Shown here: piece by piece, positions 1-5,029 of the stretch
Layout: each line of letters starts with the position of its first letter
How positions within the stretch are numbered: the first letter of the stretch is position 1
NCBI GenBank assembly: GCA_001564205.1
Contig: LKMY01000078.1
Location: 1-7,353, forward strand
DNA length: 7,353 nucleotides
Origin: Nanohaloarchaea archaeon PL-Br10_U2g5
Lineage (GTDB): Archaea > Halobacteriota > Halobacteria > Halobacteriales > Haloferacaceae
Direction: 5' to 3'
The notes under the pieces: generated by a model
Seen by the model: only the letters and a program-made list of their open reading frames with translations
The model's database searches: none
Told to the model about the DNA's origin: nothing
Position numbers and translations under genes: made by a program

Positions 1-567
1 ACCGATCCGAGCGGTCAGGAGGCGAGCGTTCCCGTGGATGAAGGTGCGTTTATGCGATTCGCAGGCGACCGGCTCGCCGCGTTCAAAATACCAAAAACCG
101 TCGCATACATCGATGAGCTACCGCGAACGGTGTCCGGAACGGTCGACCGCAAGGCGGTGAAAACGATCCTCCGGAGCCGTGGTCACGATCCGAAAGACGG
201 GCTCGACGGCGGGTTGGAAACGGCCGGTTTCAAACCGGCCGATCCCGCAGAGCCGCCCAAATCGAGGGATCAAGCGTCTGGTGACAGCGATAGCGTCAAC
301 CATGGCGACGACACAGCCACCGAGGACGACGACGCAACCGCCGAGAGCAACGACACCACCGCTGAGGATACCGACGACGGAAATCAGACGGACGATGGGA
401 ATCGGACGGACAACGGAAATCAGGCGAACGGCGACGTGGTTATTCCGGATGCTGAGAGTGCGAAAGAGCTGGACATCGAGACTGAGACCCCTGATAAAGC
501 GGAGCCAAGCGGGGGTCGAGAAGACGACACGAAGACCGACGCTCCCAGATCTGATCAGCGCTTATAA
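1..567 (+). CDS. Acyl-CoA ligase (AMP-forming), 3' end only, with acidic C-terminal tail
   Basis: The 5' end lies outside the window; reading in frame from base 1 gives 188 residues before the TAA at 565-567. Bases 1-175 encode the small C-terminal lid domain of the AMP-binding superfamily, seen as LAAFKIPK followed by DELPRTVSGTVDRKAV. Family members activate a carboxylic acid with ATP to an acyl-adenylate and pass it to CoA, in the cytoplasm. The usual A10 motif is SGK(I/V)xR; here Thr (bases 139-141) sits where the catalytic Lys normally is. After about residue 60 the protein continues as a roughly 125-residue Asp/Glu/Asn/Thr-rich, Gly-containing segment with no hydrophobic core, probably disordered, which typical family members lack. 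The acyl-CoA dehydrogenase gene follows in the same direction after 61 bp, so fatty-acid or other acyl degradation is likely. The substrate cannot be told from this fragment. Confidence 0.85.
   Translation, partial: TDPSGQEASVPVDEGAFMRFAGDRLAAFKIPKTVAYIDELPRTVSGTVDRKAVKTILRSRGHDPKDGLDGGLETAGFKPADPAEPPKSRDQASGDSDSVNHGDDTATEDDDATAESNDTTAEDTDDGNQTDDGNRTDNGNQANGDVVIPDAESAKELDIETETPDKAEPSGGREDDTKTDAPRSDQRL
370..423 (+). repeat. Three 18-nt tandem repeats coding TDDGNQ-like hexapeptides
   Basis: Three adjacent 18-base units (370-387, 388-405, 406-423) encode TDDGNQ, TDDGNR and TDNGNQ. They keep the reading frame and sit in the acidic tail of the acyl-CoA ligase. The units differ at several bases, so the duplication is not recent. 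The surrounding tail also has looser repeats of the T-A-E-D/S type. Confidence 0.85.
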
Positions 568-569
568 AC
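561..569 (+). promoter_or_regulatory. TATA box for the acyl-CoA dehydrogenase gene
   Basis: CTTATAAAC matches the haloarchaeal TATA-box pattern and overlaps the stop codon of the upstream ligase gene (the TAA is part of the motif). With the usual spacing of about 25 bases, transcription would start near 588-595, giving a leader of about 35-40 bases before the ATG at 629. The dehydrogenase can therefore be transcribed separately from the ligase. This is an inference from position and sequence only. Confidence 0.6.
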
Positions 570-577
570 TCTCATCT

Positions 578-600
578 CGTTCTTGGTTGTTCCACGAACG
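578..600. promoter_or_regulatory. 23-bp near-palindrome at the predicted transcription start, candidate operator
   Basis: Left arm CGTTCTTGG (578-586) and right arm CCACGAACG (592-600) are reverse complements at 8 of 9 positions, separated by TTGTT. The centre lies about 24 bases downstream of the TATA box, where a bound dimeric repressor would block RNA polymerase. An acyl-CoA-responsive regulator would make sense for a beta-oxidation gene, but no regulator gene is in the window. An RNA hairpin in the leader is an alternative reading. Confidence 0.45.
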
Positions 601-628
601 TTTTGACGACGCGGTCCGCAGTCTGTAT

Positions 629-1777
629 ATGACTCTGCTCGACGATAGTATCGTGCCGGAGCACGCACGAGAGGTAAAAGCGGACGCCCGCCGGTTCGCG
701 GACGAGTACATCGCCCCGAACGCCGAGGCGTACTACGACACAGGCGACTACCCGTGGGAGGTGTTGGAGGCCGGTATGGACGTCGGTCTCGTCGCCCAAG
801 ACATCGGCGAAGAGTACGGAGGGAAGGGGTACGACCTCGCGCAGATCCTCGCCATCGCCGAGGAGTTCTACCGCGCGGACGCCGGTATCGCGCTCACGCT
901 CCAGCTCGCGAGCTTCGGCTGTGAGATGGTCGAGCAGTACGGTACAGACGAACAGAAAGAGCGGTACCTCCGACCGGTCGCGGAGAACGATCAGATATCG
1001 GGGCTCGCGGTCTCCGAACCCGAAACGGGCTCCGATCTGGCAGGGATGACGACGGCCGCCGAGAAAGTCGATGGCGGCTACGAGCTCACCGGCGAGAAGT
1101 ACTGGGTCGGGAACGCGGTGGAGGCCGACTGGCTCACCGTTTACGCGAAGACGGGCGACGGGGAGGACCGTTACTCGAACTACACGCTGTTCATCGTCGA
1201 GACCGATTCAGACGGGTACGAGGCCGAACACATCCCCGAAAAGATGGGGATGCGCGCCTCCAAGCAGGGCCACATCGTCTTCGAGGACTGCTTCGTCCCG
1301 GAGGAGAACGTCGTCGGCAGCGAGGGCGGCGGCTTCTACGTGCTCGCCGACTTCTTCAACCACGGTCGGATCGTGGTCGGCGGGCACGGGCTCGGTCTCG
1401 CCGCTGCCGCCATCGAGGAGGCCGAGGCGTTCGTCCACGACCGCAACGCGTTCGGTCGCACCGTCAACGAGTTCCAGGCCGTCCAGCACACGCTCTCCGA
1501 CATGCGGATCGGCTTCGAGTCCGCGCGCGCGCTCAACTGGCGAGCCTGCGAAAAGGTCGCCGACAACGAAGACGCCGGGTACTGGGCCGCTCTCGCAAAG
1601 ACGAAATCCACTGAAGTCGCCACCGACTGCGCAGAGAAGGGAATGAAGCTTCACGGGGGTCGGTCCATACTCACCGACCGCCGAATCGCTCGGGTCTACC
1701 GTGACGTCCGCATCCCGGTGATATACGAGGGCGCGAACGACATCCAGCGGAACCTGATCTACCGACAGTCCCGTTGA
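629..1777 (+). CDS. Acyl-CoA dehydrogenase (FAD-dependent)
   Basis: The 382-residue product has normal length for the family. It should oxidise an acyl-CoA to the trans-2-enoyl-CoA in the cytoplasm, passing electrons to electron-transfer flavoprotein. Visible family marks: LAVSEPETGSD (around residues 126-136, PROSITE-type signature 1), KYWVGNA (flavin/substrate region), GMRASKQGHIVFEDCFVP (beta-domain end), AFGRTVNEFQAVQHTLSDM (signature 2) and, near the C-terminus, IYEGANDIQ with the probable catalytic base Glu367. The order of helical N-terminal, central beta and helical C-terminal domains is complete. The start at 629 was chosen because the homologous N-terminus begins there; the frame stays open upstream to 179 but only as a shadow of the ligase gene. 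Its own TATA box and palindrome lie just upstream. Chain-length specificity cannot be read. The ligase upstream supports a fatty-acid or branched-acyl degradation role. Confidence 0.95.
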   Translation: MTLLDDSIVPEHAREVKADARRFADEYIAPNAEAYYDTGDYPWEVLEAGMDVGLVAQDIGEEYGGKGYDLAQILAIAEEFYRADAGIALTLQLASFGCEMVEQYGTDEQKERYLRPVAENDQISGLAVSEPETGSDLAGMTTAAEKVDGGYELTGEKYWVGNAVEADWLTVYAKTGDGEDRYSNYTLFIVETDSDGYEAEHIPEKMGMRASKQGHIVFEDCFVPEENVVGSEGGGFYVLADFFNHGRIVVGGHGLGLAAAAIEEAEAFVHDRNAFGRTVNEFQAVQHTLSDMRIGFESARALNWRACEKVADNEDAGYWAALAKTKSTEVATDCAEKGMKLHGGRSILTDRRIARVYRDVRIPVIYEGANDIQRNLIYRQSR

Positions 1778-1847
1778 GCGGGTTCGAGGGTGCCCGTTCA
1801 GGAGTTTCGTGATAGTGGGAGTCGGAATATCGACCTGATGGAGTGGT

Positions 1848-1895
1848 TGTTTATAACTGATTGAGAGATGTTGCTGGCGGCTGTTTATAACCGAT
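1848..1895 (+). promoter_or_regulatory. Paired TATA-like repeats 34 bp apart
   Basis: TGTTTATAACTGAT (1848-1861) and TGTTTATAACCGAT (1882-1895) differ at one base and are spaced 34 bp start to start. Each contains TTTATAA, a good haloarchaeal TATA box. No convincing gene lies downstream on the plus strand, so they may drive a short non-coding RNA through the hairpin region or simply be structural parts of the repeat. Confidence 0.4.
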
Positions 1896-1987
1896 CAGCG
1901 ACTCTGTGGTGAACACCTCCAAAGCCCCAGCTGCCCCTTTTGAGCCCCACCCCGGACCGCAACCGCACCTCATACCTCCCCAGCCTC

Positions 1988-2101
1988 GTCGCTGGCGGCA
2001 GCCGCCGCCAGCGACTCCAGCGAGGGACCACAGGTCCCTCTGGCAGCCGGCGCTTCGCGCCGGCGACCTCGCGCGGCGCTCCTCGCGCCCTTCAAAGGGC
2101 G
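1988..2101. other. Four consecutive strong hairpins
   Basis: Perfect inverted repeats follow one another. 1988-2015 has a 12-bp stem GTCGCTGGCGGC with loop AGCC. 2022-2040 has an 8-bp stem GAGGGACC with loop ACA. 2046-2064 has an 8-bp stem GCCGGCGC with loop TTC. 2086-2101 has the arms CGCCCTT/AAGGGCG with two bases between. All stems are GC-rich with tiny loops. They could act as RNA structure, as transcription-ending or RNA-protecting elements for the dehydrogenase transcript, or as cruciforms. No T-run follows them, so a classical intrinsic terminator is not supported. Confidence 0.75.
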
Positions 2102-2130
2102 TTCGGAGGCGCGCGCCACCGCATTGTTCT

Positions 2131-2328
2131 TTATAAATGAGTATCACCGTCGCTCAGCGCCTTTTTAAATATCATCTCGTCGAAATCGATCTGCGACATC
2201 CACTCCCGCTCTCGCTCATCGACTCTGATCCACGCCCGGTCGACGATCCTATATATGAACCACGTTACGTCGACGGTCTGCGACGGCTTCTCGAGAGAGA
2301 TCCCGCTGTTCTCAGAGTCGTCCGTCGT
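2131..2328 (-). CDS. Protein-like 65-residue frame without a usual start codon (small ORF or remnant)
   Basis: On the minus strand a frame ending in TAA at 2131-2133 reads TTDDSENSGISLEKPSQ, then TVDVTWFIYRIVDRAWIR, VDEREREWMSQIDFDEM and a short tail. It looks genuine: acidic, with an ordered hydrophobic pattern, and G/C-rich third positions especially at 2200-2310. It overlaps the last 17 bases of the amidohydrolase gene in another frame. No ATG, GTG, TTG or CTG occurs in frame before the ATG at 2197-2199, which would leave only 22 residues. The triplet before TTDDSE is TGG where ATG would be expected. Possibilities are a rare ACG start, a lost start (remnant), or joining to the amidohydrolase by a +1 shift at its CTC-TGA end. 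I do not recognise the family. The antisense plus frame 2137-2376 looks less gene-like. The listed 5' end is the ACG after that TGG. Confidence 0.45.
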   Translation of the reverse strand, partial: TTDDSENSGISLEKPSQTVDVTWFIYRIVDRAWIRVDEREREWMSQIDFDEMIFKKALSDGDTHL

Positions 2329-3757
2329 CCACGGCGTCGACGAGAGACGACCCGGCGGCGCGCCAGTCGGCCTTAGCCTCGGCGAAGACGCGCTCGGCGC
2401 GTTCGAGCGCGTCGTTCACCACCTCGTCGATGTCTATCCCAACGAGATCGCCGTCGGAGACGAGCCGGACACCGTCGACGAACACGTCGCGGATCTCGTC
2501 GCCACTGGCACCGTACACCAGGTTGGGGATCGCGGTGTGGAACGGGGTCCGAACCGTGGGAGCGACGCTCGCCTGCTTCATGTCACAGACGACCACGTCG
2601 GCGCGCTTTCCCGGCGAGAGCGATCCGACGCTGTCGTCGATCCCGAGGGCGCGTGCCCCATCGATCGTCGCCAGCTTGAGCGCGCCGGCTGCATCGAGCG
2701 CGGTCGGATCCCCGCTGTCCGCCTTCGCCAACATCGCCGCCGTGCGGATCTCACGGAGCGCGTCGTGACCGCCGGGGCCCGGTGCCTGGTCGGTGCCGAG
2801 ACCGACGACCCCGCCGTGTTCGTGATACTCGACTATCGGCGGGACGACGCCATCTATCGCCGTGATCGACGAGGGACAGCCGACCATCCGAACGCCGGCG
2901 TCGGCGAGTCGCTCGCGCTCGTGTGGTGTCGCCCCGTGGAGGTGGGCGGCGAGCAAGTGGTCGCCGAGGAGCCCATCCTCGTCCAGCACGCCGATCGTCG
3001 TCGACCCGTCGCCGTATCGGGCGGCGATCTGCCGGCGCTCGCGGTCGCCCTGTGCGACGTGCATGTGGACGGTTCGATCGCGGGTTCGCGCCCGTTCGGT
3101 AATCGATTCGAGGAGTTCGAGTGGGACCATATCCAACGCTTGGGGGCCGTAGGCCGGCCGGACGAGCGGGTCGTCGTTGAAGCGATCGAACAGGTCCTCG
3201 GCACGGGCGAGCGACCTCTCGCCCGCAGTACGGTCGAACGGGTACGCCTCGTCCGGTCCGATGTCGGATCGATCGTCAGGGACCGCGTTTATCGTCTCGG
3301 TGGCGACGACTCGGAGTCCGAGCGGTTTATAAACCCGTTCGACCAGGTCAGCGACCTCACTCGCGTACTCTCCGAGCGTCGTCGTACCGGAAGCGAGGGC
3401 TTCAATCGCCGTGAGCTTCGCCCCGACGGCACCGTCTTCGGCGGTCATCTGGGCGGCGATCGGACCGAGCGCGCGGGTCATCCACTCGATCTCGGGGACG
3501 TCCTGGGCCGCTCCCCGGAGGAGGGTGTGTCGGCCGTGGACGTGAGCGTTCACGAGCCCCGGGAGCGTGAGACAGCCGTCAGCGGCAACGGTGCGGTCGG
3601 CATCGACCGTCTCGACATCCGTCGCGGGGCCGACGTAGGTTATCTCGCCGTCGGTCCAGCCGACTGCACCGTCGTCGACGATTCCGAGCTCACCCGTGGC
3701 GCCGGGTACTCCCGGGTCCATGGTGACCAGCAGCGTGTCCGTGAGGAGGGTGTCCAT
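2312..3757 (-). CDS. Amidohydrolase of the SAH/MTA deaminase type
   Basis: The 481-residue product belongs to the metal-dependent amidohydrolase superfamily, in the branch with S-adenosylhomocysteine/methylthioadenosine deaminases, 5'-deoxyadenosine deaminase and s-triazine chlorohydrolases. These deaminate adenosine-like or heteroaromatic substrates in the cytoplasm. An N-terminal beta-sandwich piece (1-65) leads into the TIM barrel. The strand-1 metal motif is NAHVHGRHTLLRG with His72/His74. The third metal ligand is probably His233 in HMHVAQ, followed by His272 in AAHLHG and Asp323 in GLGTDQAPGPGG. LSPGKRADVVV (380-390) and the last strands rebuild the sandwich. In deaminases of known mechanism the third ligand is followed by xxE; here that position is Gln236. 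The ATG at 3755-3757 has GAGGTG five bases upstream. An in-frame ATG at 3838 would add a basic, unlikely extension. It is divergent from the sulfur transporter genes. Substrate not certain. Confidence 0.88.
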   Translation of the reverse strand: MDTLLTDTLLVTMDPGVPGATGELGIVDDGAVGWTDGEITYVGPATDVETVDADRTVAADGCLTLPGLVNAHVHGRHTLLRGAAQDVPEIEWMTRALGPIAAQMTAEDGAVGAKLTAIEALASGTTTLGEYASEVADLVERVYKPLGLRVVATETINAVPDDRSDIGPDEAYPFDRTAGERSLARAEDLFDRFNDDPLVRPAYGPQALDMVPLELLESITERARTRDRTVHMHVAQGDRERRQIAARYGDGSTTIGVLDEDGLLGDHLLAAHLHGATPHERERLADAGVRMVGCPSSITAIDGVVPPIVEYHEHGGVVGLGTDQAPGPGGHDALREIRTAAMLAKADSGDPTALDAAGALKLATIDGARALGIDDSVGSLSPGKRADVVVCDMKQASVAPTVRTPFHTAIPNLVYGASGDEIRDVFVDGVRLVSDGDLVGIDIDEVVNDALERAERVFAEAKADWRAAGSSLVDAVDDGRL

Positions 3758-3967
3758 GCGGGCACCTCGACACCCTGCCGAAAGAAGCTGCTGGTGGTTC
3801 GGGGCCGGAGGACGAGCCATGCGCGTGTACGGAACCATGCCGCGTGTACGGAACCATGCACGTGCGGGCTCGACAGTCGGGTGCAGTCGAGTTTCCACAG
3901 CTCCACGAGACCGGCAAGAAGGCGGGGAGAGCGGGGAACTTACACGGTATGGACGCCAAGAAGCGGT
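3758..3967. promoter_or_regulatory. Divergent intergenic region between the amidohydrolase and transporter genes
   Basis: This 210-bp stretch must hold the promoters of both outward-facing genes. No clear TATA box is visible on either strand; AACTTACAC (3937-3945), about 25-30 bases before the plus-strand ATG at 3968, is a weak candidate. It contains a perfect 19-bp tandem repeat and a separate inverted repeat CTCGAC/GTCGAG (3869-3874, 3886-3891). Short open frames through it are basic and overlap one another, so I treat it as non-coding. Confidence 0.5.
3822..3859. repeat. Perfect 19-bp tandem duplication
   Basis: CGCGTGTACGGAACCATGC occurs twice head-to-tail with no spacer (3822-3840 and 3841-3859), and CCATG also precedes the first copy. 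It lies 65-102 bp upstream of the minus-strand amidohydrolase start and 109-146 bp upstream of the transporter start. The exact copies suggest either a recent slippage event or a maintained double binding site. Confidence 0.9.
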
Positions 3968-4456
3968 ATGAACGAAGCGCTGCTGCTCGTCGAGACCCTG
4001 TTCCCGAGAGGGATCACGCAGTATCTCGTTGGGGGGATCCTCATCGGGCTCGGAACCGTCATCATCTACGTGGGGACGGGGATCCATGCCGGCGCGAGCA
4101 CCTTCCTCGAATCGACGCTGTCGTACGGCTCGAAGCTCCGTCGGTTCCAACAGCCGAAGTTCGTCGCCTCTCGCGACTGGCGGGTCGTGTTCACGCTGGG
4201 AATCGTCGCCGGCGCGGCCGGCTACTCGCTGGCGACCGGCGAGTTCGGCTGGACGACAGAGGTTCAACCCTCGCGGCTGTTCTTCGGCGGGATCCTCATC
4301 GGTATCGGGACGCGACTCGGGAAGGGGTGTACCTCCGGTCACGGCGTCTGCGGAGTCGGGTCGGGGTCGAAAACGTCGATCCTCAACGTCGCGACGTTCA
4401 TGCTCGTCGCAATCGGCGTCGCCCAACTCGTCATGGCGATGGGGGTGACGCCATGA
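3968..4456 (+). CDS. YeeE/YedE family membrane protein, first half-transporter (Sulf_transp)
   Basis: The 162-residue hydrophobic protein has about four membrane segments (approximately 18-38, 71-90, 103-118, 137-158) and the family hallmark GIGTRLGKGCTSGHGVCG with Cys121 and Cys128. Full-length YeeE/TsuA proteins import thiosulfate through conserved pore cysteines; here, as in many bacteria and archaea, the protein is split in two short genes. The product is probably a cytoplasmic-membrane importer of thiosulfate or another reduced-sulfur compound together with its downstream partner. The ATG at 3968 gives the expected short N-terminus before the first helix; an ATG at 3949 is in another frame. 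No strong ribosome site precedes it. Its TGA overlaps the ATG of the next gene (ATGA), showing co-translation. No rhodanese or persulfide-handling gene is adjacent, so the substrate remains an inference from the family. Confidence 0.88.
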   Translation: MNEALLLVETLFPRGITQYLVGGILIGLGTVIIYVGTGIHAGASTFLESTLSYGSKLRRFQQPKFVASRDWRVVFTLGIVAGAAGYSLATGEFGWTTEVQPSRLFFGGILIGIGTRLGKGCTSGHGVCGVGSGSKTSILNVATFMLVAIGVAQLVMAMGVTP

Positions 4457-4932
4457 GCGGCGCCGGCGTCGTCGCCGACCACGAGAGCCACCCGCTGTTT
4501 TTGCCGCTCGTCTTCCTCGGCGGCGCGGTGTTCGGCGTCGGGCTCGCGGTGAGCCAGATGGCTCGCCCGGAGATCGTCCTGGAGTTCCTCCAGTTCCGTG
4601 ATTTGGGACTCGTGTTCGTGATGGGCGGCGCGAGCGTCGTCGTGGGTATCGCGTTCTGGACGCTCACCGGCTCCGGGCGGAGCGCACCGCTGACCGGGAA
4701 GCGGTTCGGCCGGCGGCTCAAATCGATGGACCGAGACGTGATGATCGGCGGCGGGATCTTCGGTGTCGGGTGGGGACTCTCTGGGATCTGTCCGGGTGCA
4801 GCGTACGCCAGCCTCGGCATCGGCAACGTCGTGATCCTCTACGGCGTGGCCGGGATGTTCGTCGGCGCGTACCTGCAGGGATACCTCCGCGAGTCGCGGG
4901 CAGACGCGGGTGCGGCGGCGACAGCGGACTGA
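4453..4932 (+). CDS. YeeE/YedE family membrane protein, second half-transporter (DUF6691-like)
   Basis: The 159-residue protein is the usual partner of the preceding gene. GVGLAVSQMARPEIVLEFL (about 28-46) corresponds to the family pattern G-x-GL-x-x-S-x-M-x-x-P-x-x-V-x-x-FL. GWGLSGICPGAAYASLG (106-122) carries the conserved Cys113-Pro114-Gly115. About four membrane segments are visible (14-34, 51-71, 97-117, 124-144), with a short polar Ala-rich tail. It should pair with the upstream half to make one reduced-sulfur permease in the cytoplasmic membrane. The start ATG overlaps the previous stop, and GGTGA four bases upstream (4444-4448) is a good ribosome site, consistent with translational coupling. 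Ninety-seven bases separate it from the MutS-like gene; no terminator or clear TATA box is seen in that gap, so read-through is possible. Confidence 0.88.
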   Translation: MSGAGVVADHESHPLFLPLVFLGGAVFGVGLAVSQMARPEIVLEFLQFRDLGLVFVMGGASVVVGIAFWTLTGSGRSAPLTGKRFGRRLKSMDRDVMIGGGIFGVGWGLSGICPGAAYASLGIGNVVILYGVAGMFVGAYLQGYLRESRADAGAAATAD

Positions 4933-5029
4933 TCGAGGGCTCCGAGATGACTGACGGCGGGGGCGGGGGTGGAGGATCCCTCGCCGCGGCGGACGAAAAC
5001 GCCAAGACGCCGGCGTGACAGTACCGCGT

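Larger units (their letters stand above)
1848..2136. repeat. Gene-free GC-rich multi-hairpin element, probable dispersed haloarchaeal repeat
   Basis: The 353-bp gap between the dehydrogenase stop and the next coding-like frame is filled by this element. It starts with two TATA-like motifs, continues with a GGTGAACACCTCCAAAGCCC segment (1908-1927), then a C-rich stretch and four tandem hairpins, and ends in another TTTATAA (2130-2136). The heptamer TTTATAA therefore occurs at both ends (1850-1856 and 2130-2136), which could be a target duplication or chance. Reading frames inside it on both strands (for example 1906-2136 plus, 1851-2147 minus) encode basic, Pro/Arg- or Gly/Arg-rich peptides unlike the acidic proteome and are taken as non-coding. 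I recall similar sequence around AACACCTCCAAAGCCCCAG in Halorubrum intergenic regions, but could not check this. Boundaries are approximate. Confidence 0.5.

Noticed and set aside
1775..1800. GGTTCGA resembling a tRNA T-loop just after the dehydrogenase stop
   Set aside because: The flanking bases do not form a 5-bp T-stem, and the upstream part would lie in the dehydrogenase coding sequence; no acceptor or anticodon stem is seen.
2022..2101. Hairpins as an ordinary intrinsic terminator of the dehydrogenase gene
   Set aside because: They begin more than 200 bp after the stop codon and are not followed by a T-run, which archaeal termination generally needs.
1851..2147. Possible small proteins on both strands of the hairpin element
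   Set aside because: They are basic and rich in Pro, Arg, Gly and Cys, unlike the acidic proteome, and the hairpin arms dictate their sequence. They are probably the sort of spurious gene often called in such repeats.
3327..3334. TTTATAAA inside the amidohydrolase gene as an internal promoter
   Set aside because: It is explained by in-frame codons, and no independent gene begins downstream on either strand.
3758..3838. Upstream in-frame ATG (3836-3838) as the amidohydrolase start
   Set aside because: The added residues are basic and Pro-rich, the ATG lies in the 19-bp repeat, and the ATG at 3755-3757 has a good GAGGTG ribosome site.
2255..3967. Very long plus-strand open frame running antisense through the amidohydrolase gene and into the transporter gene
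   Set aside because: Codons with G/C at third positions on the minus strand leave the opposite strand free of stops. The product lacks any domain until the transporter start at 3968, while the minus strand encodes all metal-binding motifs.
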